64,000 nt of DNA from JAHJQZ01 sp963667595 (GCA_963667595.2 CAXXWD010000001.1:1364001-1428000), one strand, 5' to 3'; shown: positions 8,273 to 18,020, counted from the first letter of the stretch. The notes: generated by a model not told the origin, from the sequence alone. Numbers and translations: made by a program.

Positions 8273-8463
8273 GCGTTCCCTTTTAGTCCTTGCGGCGAAC
8301 AACTCAAAGTCACAGGGGCTTGAAGTCGTTCCTCATCACTGGTGCAAATGCTGCGACGAGGTGGCGCAGCACGTCACCGAGGACGCCGCTTCATTTGTCC
8401 TAGAAAGGCCGGTCCGGGGTGTCGATGCGGCAAAAACACCAATCGTCGCCTCCCCCGGGGATG

Positions 8464-11142
8464 TCAGGCCACGAGGTTTCTCAGGACGTAGTGAAGGATG
8501 CCGCCATTGCGGTAATAATCGAGTTCGTTTTCCGTATCGATGCGGCAGAGCGTTTTGATCATGATCTCGCTGCCGTCCGGCTTTCTGATCCTGACCGCCA
8601 CGTTGGCGCGCGGTGCGATGCCGGCGATATCGGCGATGGACACGGTCTCTTCGCCGCTGAGCCCAAGGCTCTTCCAGCTTTCACCTTGTGAAAACTGCAG
8701 CGGCAGCACGCCCATGCCGATGAGGTTGGAGCGGTGGATGCGTTCGAAGCTTTCGGCGACGACGGCGCGGACGCCCAGCAGGCGCGTGCCCTTGGCGGCC
8801 CAGTCGCGCGACGAGCCGGTGCCGTATTCCTTGCCGGCGAAGACGACGAGCGGCGTGCCCTTGGCACCATAGGCCATGGCGGCGTCGTAGATCGGCATCA
8901 CGCTGCCATCCGGCCCCTTGGTGAACCCGCCTTCGGTGCCCGGCACCATCTGGTTCCTGATGCGGATATTGGCGAAGGTGCCGCGCATCATGATTTCGTG
9001 ATTGCCGCGCCGCGAGCCGTAGGAATTGAAATCCTTGGGCAGGACCTGACGCTCGGTCAGATAGATGCCCGCCGGTGTGTCCTTCTTGAACGAACCGGCC
9101 GGGGAAATGTGGTCGGTGGTGATCGAATCGAGGAAGAGCCCGAGAACGCGGGCGTTTTCGATATCGGTCACCGGGTTCGGCGTCATCTTCAAATCGTCGA
9201 AATAGGGCGGATTCTTCACATAGGTCGAGGACGCATTCCACTCATAGGTGTCGCCGCCCGTCACCTCGATTGCCTGCCAGTGGGCATCGCCCTTGAAGAC
9301 GTCGGAATAGCGGGAGCGGAACATTTCCGGGGTGATGTAGGTCCGAACCAGTTCGGCGATCTCGGCATTGGTCGGCCAGATGTCCTTCAGATAGACCGGC
9401 TGTCCGTCTTTCGAAGTGCCGAGCGGATCGGTGACCAGATTGATATTGAGCGAACCGGCGATGGCATAGGCGACCACAAGCGGTGGCGAAGCGAGGTAAT
9501 TGGCCCTGACGTCCGGATTGACCCGGCCTTCGAAATTGCGGTTACCGCTGAGGACCGAACAGGCGACGAGGTCATTGTCGTTGACCGCTTTCGAGATGGC
9601 GGGCGGCAGCGGACCGGAATTGCCGATGCAGGTGGTGCAGCCATACCCGACCAGATTGAACCCGAGCGCGTCGAGATCGGTCTGCAGACCCGAGGCAGTA
9701 AGGTATTCGGAAACCACCTGGCTCCCGGGCGCCAGCGAGGTCTTGACCCAGGGTTTCGAACAAAGCCCGAGTTCCCGTGCCTTGCGGGCGACAAGACCCG
9801 CCGCGATCAGCACGGACGGGTTGGAGGTATTGGTGCACGAGGTGATGGCGGCAATGACCACGTCGCCGTCGCCAATCGTATAATCCTCTCCGGCAACCGG
9901 GAAGCGGGCGTCGGTCAGGTTGTGCCCGGCGATATCCTTGAGCGCCGTTTCAAACTTCGCATCGGCTTCGGCCAGCACCACTCGGTCCTGCGGCCGCTTC
10001 GGGCCGGAAATCGAGGGCACGACGGACGAAAGATCGAGGGTGAGCGTGTCGGTAAAGACCGGTTCGGGCGCCGCGTTGTCGCGGAACATGCCCTGCGCCT
10101 TGGCATAGGCTTCGACCAGCGCCACGCGTTCGGGCGTGCGGCCGGACGTCTTTAAATAGGTGAGCGTGTCGGTATCGACCGGGAAGAAGCCGCAGGTGGC
10201 GCCGTATTCGGGCGCCATGTTGGCGATGGTTGCCTGGTCCTCGAGGCTTAAGTGGTCGAGGCCCGGTCCGTAGAACTCGACAAATTTGCCGACCACGCCC
10301 TTTTTCCGAAGCATTTCGACCACGGTCAGCACCAGATCGGTGGCGGTGATGCCCTCGGCGATGGCGCCGGTCAGCTTGAACCCGACGACTTCGGGGATGA
10401 GCATGGTGATCGGCTGGCCGAGCATGGCGGCTTCAGCCTCGATGCCGCCGACACCCCAGCCGAGAACCGATAGGCCATTGACCATGGTGGTGTGGCTGTC
10501 GGTGCCCACAAGCGTATCGGGATAGGCGACGGTCTCGCCGTTTTCCTCTTTCGTCCACACGGTCTGGGCCAGGTATTCGAGGTTGACCTGGTGGCAGATG
10601 CCGGTGCCGGGCGGCACGACGCGGAAATTGTCGAAGGCCGACTGGCCCCACCGCAGAAATTCGTAGCGCTCGGAATTGCGCTGATATTCGAGTTCGACAT
10701 TGTTCCCGAACGCCAGGGGCGTGCCGAAACTGTCGACCATGACCGAGTGGTCGATGACGAGATCGACCGGGACCAGCGGGTTGATCTTCAACGGATCGGC
10801 GCCGAGTCTGGCGGTCGCATCGCGCATGGCGGCGAGGTCGACCACGGCCGGCACGCCGGTGAAATCCTGCATCAGCACGCGCGCCGGACGGTACTGGATC
10901 TCATGGTTCGAATGACGGGTCGTGAGCCATTCGGCAACGGCAAGGATGTCCTTCTTTGTCACCGTGCGCCCGTCTTCGAAGCGCAACAGGTTCTCAAGCA
11001 CGACCTTCATGGCATTCGGCAGCCTGGAAATGCCGCTGAGACCATTTCGTTCGGCATCGGGCAGGGAAAAATAGACATAGCTTTTGGTGCCGACCGAAAG
11101 GGTTTTTCTGGATTTGAAGCTGTCGAGCGAAGTGTGTGCCAT
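8464..11142 (-). CDS. acnA: Aconitate hydratase AcnA
   Basis: An 892-residue aconitase that interconverts citrate and isocitrate in the TCA cycle. The 4Fe-4S ligands are visible as SCTNTSNPS and GCTTCIGNSGP, and the swivel-domain block YGTGSSRDWAAKG is intact. Length is as expected for the AcnA/IRP1-type family. The start ATG at 11142 gives MAHTSLDSFKSRKTL, the common start in Rhizobiales, with a GGTGG seven bases upstream. It is divergent from the ccm operon, an arrangement conserved in the order. No regulatory motif is clear in the 158-base shared upstream region beyond a TATAAT hexamer at 11243-11248. Confidence 0.97.
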   Translation of the reverse strand: MAHTSLDSFKSRKTLSVGTKSYVYFSLPDAERNGLSGISRLPNAMKVVLENLLRFEDGRTVTKKDILAVAEWLTTRHSNHEIQYRPARVLMQDFTGVPAVVDLAAMRDATARLGADPLKINPLVPVDLVIDHSVMVDSFGTPLAFGNNVELEYQRNSERYEFLRWGQSAFDNFRVVPPGTGICHQVNLEYLAQTVWTKEENGETVAYPDTLVGTDSHTTMVNGLSVLGWGVGGIEAEAAMLGQPITMLIPEVVGFKLTGAIAEGITATDLVLTVVEMLRKKGVVGKFVEFYGPGLDHLSLEDQATIANMAPEYGATCGFFPVDTDTLTYLKTSGRTPERVALVEAYAKAQGMFRDNAAPEPVFTDTLTLDLSSVVPSISGPKRPQDRVVLAEADAKFETALKDIAGHNLTDARFPVAGEDYTIGDGDVVIAAITSCTNTSNPSVLIAAGLVARKARELGLCSKPWVKTSLAPGSQVVSEYLTASGLQTDLDALGFNLVGYGCTTCIGNSGPLPPAISKAVNDNDLVACSVLSGNRNFEGRVNPDVRANYLASPPLVVAYAIAGSLNINLVTDPLGTSKDGQPVYLKDIWPTNAEIAELVRTYITPEMFRSRYSDVFKGDAHWQAIEVTGGDTYEWNASSTYVKNPPYFDDLKMTPNPVTDIENARVLGLFLDSITTDHISPAGSFKKDTPAGIYLTERQVLPKDFNSYGSRRGNHEIMMRGTFANIRIRNQMVPGTEGGFTKGPDGSVMPIYDAAMAYGAKGTPLVVFAGKEYGTGSSRDWAAKGTRLLGVRAVVAESFERIHRSNLIGMGVLPLQFSQGESWKSLGLSGEETVSIADIAGIAPRANVAVRIRKPDGSEIMIKTLCRIDTENELDYYRNGGILHYVLRNLVA

Positions 11143-11300
11143 TAGCAAGCCACCCATATTCAGGAAAAGGACTCAAGCCTTTTGGCGGCCGGCAGTGAAA
11201 AACCGGTTCCCCCCGCGCTGAAAGGCCAGAATATGGGGGCCTTATAATCAAAACACTTCCAGCTTGCCAGTACCGTCGCGGCTTCTTTATCACTGGACCC

Positions 11301-11933
11301 ATGTCGCGCATCGAATCCTTTCCCGTCCGTCGCCTGACCGTCGAAGCCCTGGGGTGCCATCGCGGCGCCCGGCAGGTTTTTGCCGGTCTCGACATCGCGC
11401 TCGGACCGGGTGAGGCGCTGATGCTGACCGGCCCGAACGGTGCCGGCAAATCCTCGCTTCTGATGTGCCTTGCCGGTCTTCTCGATCACGAGGGCCAGAT
11501 CGTTTGGCATGGGCGCAGCGATGACGACCGTGCGGGAACGGATCTGCACTTCCTCTCGCATCTGCCGGCGCTTAAGCCCAATTTGACGCTTTACGACAAC
11601 CTCACCTTCTGGGCCGATCTCAATGGTGGTGCCCGCGCCCTTGTCGATCCGGCATTGGCCGAGGCGCGGCTCGATCACGCCAGAGATCTCAGGGCCGGTC
11701 TCTTGTCGGCCGGTCAGGTCCGGCGGCTGGCGCTTTGCCGGTTTCTCGTGGCGCCACGGCCGATCTGGCTTCTGGACGAACCGACCGCCGCGCTCGACAG
11801 GCAAGGCACCGACTGGGTGACGGCTCTTGTCGCCGATCATCTCGAAAGGGGTGGGCTGGCCGTCATTGCTACCCATTTGCCGATTCGCCTGCCGGTTCCG
11901 GTACGAAAACTGTCGCTTGGAGGCCGGACATGA
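11301..11933 (+). CDS. ccmA: Heme exporter ATP-binding protein CcmA
   Basis: A 210-residue ABC ATPase that, with CcmB, drives release of heme-loaded CcmE during c-type cytochrome maturation. Walker A is TGPNGAGKSSLL, the signature is LSAGQVRRLAL, and Walker B is IWLLDEPTAALD. The short length is normal for CcmA. It is the first gene of a tightly overlapping operon: its TGA overlaps the ATG of ccmB by four bases. The promoter should lie in the gap shared with acnA. Confidence 0.95.
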   Translation: MSRIESFPVRRLTVEALGCHRGARQVFAGLDIALGPGEALMLTGPNGAGKSSLLMCLAGLLDHEGQIVWHGRSDDDRAGTDLHFLSHLPALKPNLTLYDNLTFWADLNGGARALVDPALAEARLDHARDLRAGLLSAGQVRRLALCRFLVAPRPIWLLDEPTAALDRQGTDWVTALVADHLERGGLAVIATHLPIRLPVPVRKLSLGGRT

Positions 11934-12595
11934 AAGGGTTTCTCGCCATCGTGCGCCGCGACGTGAAACTGGCGCGCGCCTCGGGTGGCGATCTGATGAC
12001 GCTTTTGCTGTTCTTTGTCCTGATCGGCGCGCTGATGCCTTTCGCTGTCGGGCCGGACAAGCCGCTCCTTTCTCGGGTCGGGCCGGGCATCGTTTGGGTC
12101 GCGGCGCTTCTGGCGCTGCTTCTCGGTCTCGACCGTCTGTTCCGCGCCGATCGTGAAGACGGCTCGCTGAGGGCCTTCCACACTGCCGATCTCACGCTTG
12201 AAACCATAGTCCTGGCCAAGCTCGTCGCCGCCTGGCTGACCCTCATCCTGCCGCTTCTCGTCGTGACCCCGATCCATGCCCTGCTGTTCGGCCTGGGTTT
12301 CGATATTCTGGCACGGCTCATGACATCTTTGTTCATCGGGACGCCTGGACTTCTGGCCCTCGGCGCCTTCGGCGCGGCGCTGAGTGTCAGCCTGAAACAC
12401 GGAGGCCTGATCGGTCCCGTCGTCATTCTGCCACTGGCCGTGCCGATCCTCATTTTCGGGATTGGTGCCGTTGCGCCACCGCCGGCACCGGGGGCCGACA
12501 GGGCGGCATTGCTGTTGCTAGGCGCGCTCAGTATCGTTTTTTGCGCCGGGGCGCCTTTTGTCGCCGCTCTTGCGCTTCGGGTGAGCGAAGACTAA
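11930..12595 (+). CDS. ccmB: Heme exporter membrane protein CcmB
   Basis: A 221-residue inner-membrane protein with six hydrophobic segments, the membrane partner of CcmA. The segment LDRLFRADREDGSLRAF followed by a lipophilic LVAAWLTLILPLL helix is typical of CcmB. The start ATG at 11930 overlaps the ccmA stop in an ATGA junction and has GGAGG upstream; reading further upstream in this frame is non-coding. It acts in the CcmABCD complex at the cytoplasmic membrane. Confidence 0.94.
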   Translation: MKGFLAIVRRDVKLARASGGDLMTLLLFFVLIGALMPFAVGPDKPLLSRVGPGIVWVAALLALLLGLDRLFRADREDGSLRAFHTADLTLETIVLAKLVAAWLTLILPLLVVTPIHALLFGLGFDILARLMTSLFIGTPGLLALGAFGAALSVSLKHGGLIGPVVILPLAVPILIFGIGAVAPPPAPGADRAALLLLGALSIVFCAGAPFVAALALRVSED

Positions 12596-12635
12596 CAAGG
12601 CCAGCTTTTTCAAAAGGACGGGGAGATCTTCGTTC

Positions 12636-13400
12636 ATGGTGCAGTCCGAAACCGTTCGCCCCATGCGCTGGCGTGAGAAACTGGCCCATCCCGGCCAGTT
12701 CATGGCCTGGTCGCATCACCTCATCTGGCCATTGACGGTTCTGTGCGTTGTGTTGTTCGTCTGGGGCCTTTATCTGGCGCTTGTCGCCTCGCCCGACGAT
12801 TACCAGATGGGGGCGACGGTCAGGATCATGTACATCCACGTGCCCAATGCGTGGCTCTCCATGTTCGTTTGTGCGCTGATGGCGCTGGCGGCGCTCGGCA
12901 CGCTGGTCTGGCGGCATCCTCTGGCGGACGTGGCGATGAAGGCGGCGGCGCCGCTCGGCGCGACCTTCACACTCATGGCCCTGTTCACCGGTTCGCTCTG
13001 GGGGCGGCCGACCTGGGGCACGTTCTGGGAATGGGACGGGCGCATGACCTCGACCCTCGTCCTCCTGTTTCTCTATTTCGGGCTGATCGCCCTTTGGCAG
13101 GGGGTCGAGGACAAGTTGAAGGCCGCCCGACTCGTCGCCATCCTGACCCTTGTCGGCGCACTCAACATTCCGGTCATCAAGTTTTCGGTTGACTGGTGGA
13201 ACACGCTGCACCAGCCGGCCAGCGTCTTCGTCGCCGGCGGGCCGAAAATGCCGGTGAGCATCCTCATGCCGCTTTTTGTCATGATGGGCGCCTTCACCGT
13301 GTTGTTTCTCTTGCTGCTGGTCATTTCCATGCGCGCTGAGATCGCGACGCGACGTATCGCGGCGTTCGAACGCCGCCGGGTTCTCGAGGGAGGACGATGA
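12636..13400 (+). CDS. ccmC: Heme-handling membrane protein CcmC
   Basis: A 254-residue polytopic protein with the tryptophan-rich heme-binding motif WGTFWEWDGRMTS. Conserved membrane histidines occur in MYIHVPNAW and in WWNTLHQPAS, on either side of that motif. CcmC presents heme to CcmE in the periplasm. It begins 40 bases after ccmB; GGGGAG lies ten bases before its ATG. Its TGA overlaps the ccmD start. A cytoplasmic-membrane location and participation in CcmABCD are family knowledge. Confidence 0.95.
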   Translation: MVQSETVRPMRWREKLAHPGQFMAWSHHLIWPLTVLCVVLFVWGLYLALVASPDDYQMGATVRIMYIHVPNAWLSMFVCALMALAALGTLVWRHPLADVAMKAAAPLGATFTLMALFTGSLWGRPTWGTFWEWDGRMTSTLVLLFLYFGLIALWQGVEDKLKAARLVAILTLVGALNIPVIKFSVDWWNTLHQPASVFVAGGPKMPVSILMPLFVMMGAFTVLFLLLLVISMRAEIATRRIAAFERRRVLEGGR

Positions 13401-13561
13401 TGATCGATCTCGGGCCGCATGCCCTATTCATCATCGCCGCCTATCTCGGTGTTGGTCTGGTGACGGGCGGACTCGTTGTCGCCGTTCTTGTCAACGCCCG
13501 CACAAAAGCCCGGCAGCTCAAGGCACTCGAAGCCAGACGGCGGCCGGAGAAACGGGCATGA
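13397..13561 (+). CDS. ccmD: Heme exporter accessory protein CcmD
   Basis: A 54-residue gene that is easily overlooked. Its ATG overlaps the ccmC stop by four bases and its TGA overlaps the ccmG start by four bases. The protein has a short N-terminus (MMIDLGPHALFI), one membrane helix (IIAAYLGVGLVTGGLVVAVLV) and a basic tail rich in Arg and Lys, exactly the layout of CcmD (the conserved pattern is GxHxxFVxxAY). It stabilises the CcmC-CcmE complex. GGAGG lies just before the start. Confidence 0.9.
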   Translation: MMIDLGPHALFIIAAYLGVGLVTGGLVVAVLVNARTKARQLKALEARRRPEKRA

Positions 13562-14130
13562 AGCGGCTGGCATTGGCGCTGGCGCCGCTCGTGGTGCTGG
13601 CGGGGCTCGTCACGCTGTTCTGGGCCAATATCGACCGCGATCCCAATGAGGTGCCCTCGGTGCTTCTGAACAAGCCGGTGCCGGATTTCAGCCTGCCACC
13701 GGTCGAGGGGCTCGACACACCCGGTCTCGACAGCGCGGCCTTGAAGGGACAGGTGAGCGTCGTCAACGTCTTCGCCTCCTGGTGCGTGCCCTGCCGCGCC
13801 GAACACCCGTTTTTGATGGAACTGAGCAAGACCGGCATCCCGATTTTCGGCATCAATCAAAAGGACGTGGCCGAAAACGCCCGGGCCTTCCTTGCCGGTC
13901 TCGGCAATCCTTATGCGCGTATCGGGGCGGACATTTCCGGGCGCGTCTCGATCGACTGGGGCGTTTATGGCGTGCCGGAAAGCTTCGTGGTCAACGCCAA
14001 TGGCGTCATCACCTACAAGCACACCGGGCCGATCACGGAAAAATCGCTGAGGCAAAGCGTGCTGCCGGCGATCGAGGCGGCGATGGAAGAAATAGCCGTA
14101 CGCCCATACTCCGAGCCTGCTGAAGGGTAA
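13558..14130 (+). CDS. ccmG: Thiol:disulfide interchange protein CcmG/DsbE
   Basis: A 190-residue membrane-anchored thioredoxin. The N-terminal helix (LALALAPLVVLAGLVTLFWA) anchors it in the inner membrane and the periplasmic domain has the active site FASWCVPCRAEHP, plus the family block VYGVPESFVVNANG containing the cis-proline. CcmG keeps apocytochrome c cysteines reduced for heme attachment. It is the last gene of this operon. The remaining maturation genes (ccmE, ccmF, ccmH, ccmI) are not in this window, which is normal for Rhizobiales, where they form a second cluster. Confidence 0.95.
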   Translation: MKRLALALAPLVVLAGLVTLFWANIDRDPNEVPSVLLNKPVPDFSLPPVEGLDTPGLDSAALKGQVSVVNVFASWCVPCRAEHPFLMELSKTGIPIFGINQKDVAENARAFLAGLGNPYARIGADISGRVSIDWGVYGVPESFVVNANGVITYKHTGPITEKSLRQSVLPAIEAAMEEIAVRPYSEPAEG

Positions 14131-14167
14131 GCCTCACGCAAATGACGACGAACAGCCGCGTCCGGGA

Positions 14168-14770
14168 CTACTCCGCTGCCTCTTCCGCTTCATGATCGGC
14201 ATATTTGGTCAGAACCGGTAGTTGGAACATCGAGAAAACCACGGTGATCGGCATGATGCCCCAGACCTTGAAGGCCACCCAGAGATCGGTCGAAAAATTC
14301 CGCCAGACGATTTCGTTGAGTATGGCGAGGACGAGAAAGAACACCCCCCAGCGCCAGGACATGACGAACCAGCCCTTTTCCGTGAGGCGGTAAACCTCGC
14401 CGAAGACGTATTTCAGAAGCGACTGGCCGAAGGGCAACCCACCGAGCAGCACGCCGCCGAACAGGATGTTGACGATGGTCGGCTTCATCTTGATGAAGGT
14501 GTCGTCCTGCAAATAGAGCGTCAGCCCGCCGAAGATCATGACGACGATGCCGGTCACCAGCGGCATGACGGCGATGCGCTTGAAGATCAGTCCGGAAATG
14601 GCGAGCGAAACCACCATGGCCGCCATGAACCAGGCGGTGGCGGTGAAAATGCCCGCCCTGGCGTTCATGACGAAGAACAGGACGAGCGGCCCGAGTTCGA
14701 GCAAAAGCTTGATGATCTGCTGTTTGGGATCGCCGCTGAGGGCCGGTTCCTCGGGATGCTCGGTACTCAT
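14168..14770 (-). CDS. yciB: Inner membrane-spanning protein YciB (septation protein A family)
   Basis: A 200-residue membrane protein with five or more hydrophobic helices. Family marks are LLLELGPLVLFFVMNARAGIF-like N-terminal text (split by the first helix), KPTIVNILFGGVLLGG, and NEIVWRNFSTDLWVAFKVWG. YciB proteins act in cell-envelope synthesis and division; the exact reaction is unknown. It begins directly after the ftsY stop (TAG then ATG with no gap) and is the last gene of the leftward dapF-mtaB-ftsY-yciB unit. It converges with ccmG. Confidence 0.93.
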   Translation of the reverse strand: MSTEHPEEPALSGDPKQQIIKLLLELGPLVLFFVMNARAGIFTATAWFMAAMVVSLAISGLIFKRIAVMPLVTGIVVMIFGGLTLYLQDDTFIKMKPTIVNILFGGVLLGGLPFGQSLLKYVFGEVYRLTEKGWFVMSWRWGVFFLVLAILNEIVWRNFSTDLWVAFKVWGIMPITVVFSMFQLPVLTKYADHEAEEAAE

Positions 14771-15889
14771 CTAGACGTCCTTTCCGGCGATCAGGCCGGC
14801 AAATTCTGCGGCGGAGAACGGTTCGAGATCCTCGACCGCCTCGCCGACGCCGATGAAATGCACCGGCAAACCGTATTTCGCGGCGATGGCGACGAGAATG
14901 CCGCCACGGGCCGTGCCGTCGAGTTTGGTCATGATGAGGCCCGTCACGCCAGCCCGTTTTGAAAAGATGTCGACCTGGTTGAGTGCGTTCTGTCCGGTCG
15001 TGGCATCAAGGGTCAACAAAACCGCATGCGGGGCGCTTTCGTCGAGCTTTTTGATGACGCGGATGATCTTTTCGAGTTCCGCCATCAGCTCGTCGCGGTT
15101 CTGCAACCGTCCGGCCGTGTCAATGATGAGAATGTCGACGCCTTCGTTCCTGGCCCGCTCCACCGCTTCATAAGCGAGCCCCGAAGCATCCGAGCCGGGC
15201 GGTTTGGTCACCACATCGGCGCCGGTCCGTGTTCCCCAGACCTGCAATTGCTCAATGGCGGCGGCGCGGAAGGTGTCGCCGGCGGCCAGCAGCACCGACT
15301 TGCCTTCGGCACGGAACTTTTCGGTCAGTTTGCCGATGGTCGTGGTCTTGCCCGAACCATTGACGCCGACCATGAGGATGATAAAGGGCTTGGTCCCGGT
15401 GACATCGAGCGGACGGGCGACGGGCGAAAGAACCTTTTCGACCTCTTCGCTGAGGGCGGCGCGCACCTCCTCGGGCGAGATCTCCTTGTCGAACTTGTCA
15501 GCCGCCAGGGTTTCGGTGATCCTTGTGGCCGTTTCGATGCCGAGATCGGCGGCAATGAGGATATCCTCGAGATCATCAAGCGTTTCCCTGTCGAGTTTTC
15601 GCTTGGTGAAAACGCCGGCAATGCCATTGCCGAGCTGATCCGAAGAGCGCCTGAGCCCCGAGGCCAGACGCTGGAACCAGCTTTTTTTCGGCGTTGGGGT
15701 GTCGGTTTTTTCGCTCAGGGCCGAGGCTTCGGCGAATTCCGGCGACATTTCCGGCGTGCCGGGCTCGAAATCGTCCGTTTCGGGCACGGGCGTTTCCATG
15801 TCCGGCGCGGGGACGTCTTCGGCTTCGTTCGCGTCGGTTTTGGCCCCGAACAGGCGGCCGAAAAGACCCGGGTTCTTCTTGTCCGTCAC
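14771..15889 (-). CDS. ftsY: Signal recognition particle receptor FtsY
   Basis: A 372-residue SRP GTPase. An acidic N-terminal region of about 75 residues precedes the NG domain. G1 is GVNGSGKTTTIGKL, followed by DTFRAAAIEQL, DTAGRLQNRDELM and TKLDGTARGG. FtsY docks the SRP-ribosome complex at the membrane; its partner Ffh is encoded at 22773-24380. Its ATG overlaps the mtaB stop by four bases, and yciB follows directly. Confidence 0.97.
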   Translation of the reverse strand: MTDKKNPGLFGRLFGAKTDANEAEDVPAPDMETPVPETDDFEPGTPEMSPEFAEASALSEKTDTPTPKKSWFQRLASGLRRSSDQLGNGIAGVFTKRKLDRETLDDLEDILIAADLGIETATRITETLAADKFDKEISPEEVRAALSEEVEKVLSPVARPLDVTGTKPFIILMVGVNGSGKTTTIGKLTEKFRAEGKSVLLAAGDTFRAAAIEQLQVWGTRTGADVVTKPPGSDASGLAYEAVERARNEGVDILIIDTAGRLQNRDELMAELEKIIRVIKKLDESAPHAVLLTLDATTGQNALNQVDIFSKRAGVTGLIMTKLDGTARGGILVAIAAKYGLPVHFIGVGEAVEDLEPFSAAEFAGLIAGKDV

Positions 15890-17160
15890 GCCAGTTCCTT
15901 TATCCGTTCGCCGCTGAGGCCGGTTTCGTCAGCACCCGTGATCGTCACCGGGACGATTGCGCCGGGCGTTCCGTTTGAAATGTGGACCGGAATGAACTGT
16001 TCGGTCCGTCCGATATCGTTGCGTTCGATCAGAACCTGCTCCGTCTTGCCGATCCGGCTCCGGCAGAGCTTGGCGAACTGGCTGTCCCCGAGGGCCCTCA
16101 GCCGCGCCGCCCGTTCCTTGGCGACAGCTTTCGGCACCTGATTGGGAATGCGGGCCGCCGGCGTGCCCTTGCGCCGCGAATAGGGGAAAACGTGCAAATA
16201 GGTGAGGTCGGCCTCGGTAACGATCCTGAGTGAATTCTCGAACATCTCGTCGGTTTCCGTCGGAAAACCCGCGATGATGTCGGCGCCGAACACCATGTCC
16301 GGTCGGGCCTTGCGCATCTCGGCGATAAAGCCGAGCGTATCTTCCCTCAAATGCCGGCGCTTCATGCGCTTCAAGATGAGATTGTCGCCCGATTGCAGCG
16401 ACAGATGCAGGTGCGGCATGACCCGATTGTCGCCGGTAATGGCCTGTTTCAACGCTGCATCGGCCTCGATCGAATCGAGCGAGGAAATTCTGAGACGCGG
16501 CAGGTCCGGCACATGCCTGAGGATCTGCTGGACCAGCGTGCCAAGGCTCTGGGTGCCCGGCAGGTCCGGCCCGTAGGAGGTGATGTCGACCCCGGTCAAC
16601 ACCACTTCGTTATAGCCGTTGCCGACGAGCTTTTTGACCTGTTCGACCACGGCGCCGGCCGGCACGGAGCGCGACGGCCCCCGGCCATAGGGGATGATGC
16701 AGAAGGTGCAGCGATGGTCGCACCCGTTCTGCACCTGTACGAAGGCGCGCGCCCGCCCGTCCAGCCCTTCGATCAGATGACCGGCGGTTTCGCGGACGGA
16801 CATGATGTCGTTGACCCGGATCTTGTCGTTGAGCTTCACGCCGAAAGCGAGGGCGCGATAGGTCTCGGGATCGAGCTTTTCGGCATTGCCGAGAACGAGA
16901 TCGACCTCCTGCATGCCCGCGAAAGTCTCAGCCTCGGTCTGGGCGGCGCAGCCGGTGACGATGATTTGCGCGTTTGGATTTTCGCGCCGCGCCTTGCGGA
17001 TGGCCTGGCGCGCCTGACGGACCGCCTCGGCCGTGACCGCGCAGGAATTGACGATGATCACATTGTCGAGCCCGGCCTTTTCCGCCTCGGCCCGCATCAC
17101 CTCGGATTCGTAGGTGTTGAGGCGACACCCGAAGGTCAGCGTCCTGATGGTGTCGCTCAT
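15886..17160 (-). CDS. mtaB: tRNA t6A37 methylthiotransferase MtaB
   Basis: A 424-residue radical-SAM methylthiotransferase. The N-terminal UPF0004 domain starts TLTFGCRLNTYESE, with cysteines for the auxiliary cluster (FGC, NSC, GCA). The radical-SAM motif is CDHRCTFCIIPYGRGPSRS (CxxxCxxC). A TRAM-like tail closes the protein (TEQFIPVHI). MtaB converts t6A to ms2t6A at position 37 of ANN-decoding tRNAs. CRLNTYE at the start distinguishes MtaB from MiaB and RimO. The start overlaps the dapF stop by four bases, so translation is probably coupled. Confidence 0.93.
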   Translation of the reverse strand: MSDTIRTLTFGCRLNTYESEVMRAEAEKAGLDNVIIVNSCAVTAEAVRQARQAIRKARRENPNAQIIVTGCAAQTEAETFAGMQEVDLVLGNAEKLDPETYRALAFGVKLNDKIRVNDIMSVRETAGHLIEGLDGRARAFVQVQNGCDHRCTFCIIPYGRGPSRSVPAGAVVEQVKKLVGNGYNEVVLTGVDITSYGPDLPGTQSLGTLVQQILRHVPDLPRLRISSLDSIEADAALKQAITGDNRVMPHLHLSLQSGDNLILKRMKRRHLREDTLGFIAEMRKARPDMVFGADIIAGFPTETDEMFENSLRIVTEADLTYLHVFPYSRRKGTPAARIPNQVPKAVAKERAARLRALGDSQFAKLCRSRIGKTEQVLIERNDIGRTEQFIPVHISNGTPGAIVPVTITGADETGLSGERIKELA

Positions 17161-18020
17161 GCGGCCGGCTCCGAAACGAGCGCGTCGGGGAGGGTGCCCC
17201 TGCCATCGAGCGTCCAGGGCCCGGTCATGATGATGTGGTTGTCCGCCTCGCGCCAGTCGATCGCAAGGGTGCCGCCGGGCAGATCGATCCTGACGGATCG
17301 GCCGGTCAGCTTCTTGCGTGCGGCCGCGACCGCCGTGGCGCAGGCGGCGGTGCCGCAGGCCAGGGTCAGCCCGACGCCACGCTCCCAGACGCGGATCTTG
17401 ATGTGATCGGGCGCAAGCACCTGGGCGATGGTGATATTGGCGCGTTCGGGAAAGATGGGATGATTTTCGAGCAAGGGTCCGAACCGGTCGAGGTCATAGG
17501 TGTCCGGGTCCTTCCTGACCCAGAAAATGGCGTGCGGGTTACCGACATTGACCACCGAGGGCGTGTGAAGGACCGGCGCGTCGATCGGCCCGATCTGCAA
17601 TTCGATTCCCGTGGTGTCGGCGAACGCCTCGGCAAGCGGTATCTCGTTCCAGCCGAAGCGAGGTACGCCCATGTCGGCGCTGACCGTGCCGTCTTTGACC
17701 TCGGTCGGCAGCCGACCGGCCACGGTTTCGATGGTCACATGGGACTTGCCGGTATCCTCGGCGACGAGCGCCGCGATACAGCGCGTGGCGTTGCCGCAGG
17801 CTTCGACTTCGCCGCCGCTCTGATTGTAGATGCGCATGAAGACGTCGGCGCCGGGCGCCACGGGCTTTTCCATGACGATGAACTGGTCGCACCCGATCCC
17901 GGAGACACGGTCGGAAATGGCGCGCACCTCGTCGCGTGAATACCGACGCCCGCTTTCGCGCGCGTCGATGACGACGAAGTCGTTTCCAAGGCCGTTCATC
18001 TTCAGATAGGGGATGGCCAT
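17157..18020 (-). CDS. dapF: Diaminopimelate epimerase DapF
   Basis: A 287-residue epimerase that converts LL- to meso-diaminopimelate for lysine and peptidoglycan. Both catalytic cysteines are visible: EACGNATRC in the N-terminal half and ACGTAACAT in the C-terminal half. The N-terminal MNGLGNDFVVID is also diagnostic. It is the first gene of the leftward operon dapF-mtaB-ftsY-yciB. The 245 bases between it and the divergent TPR-sulfotransferase at 18266 must hold its promoter; I see no clear motif there. Confidence 0.97.
   Translation of the reverse strand: MAIPYLKMNGLGNDFVVIDARESGRRYSRDEVRAISDRVSGIGCDQFIVMEKPVAPGADVFMRIYNQSGGEVEACGNATRCIAALVAEDTGKSHVTIETVAGRLPTEVKDGTVSADMGVPRFGWNEIPLAEAFADTTGIELQIGPIDAPVLHTPSVVNVGNPHAIFWVRKDPDTYDLDRFGPLLENHPIFPERANITIAQVLAPDHIKIRVWERGVGLTLACGTAACATAVAAARKKLTGRSVRIDLPGGTLAIDWREADNHIIMTGPWTLDGRGTLPDALVSEPAA

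Noticed and set aside
8734..10155. A long open frame antisense to acnA (about 470 codons)
   Set aside because: Antisense open frames of this size are expected opposite high-GC coding sequence, and the translation is Arg/Gly/Asp-rich with no domain. acnA on the other strand is unambiguous.
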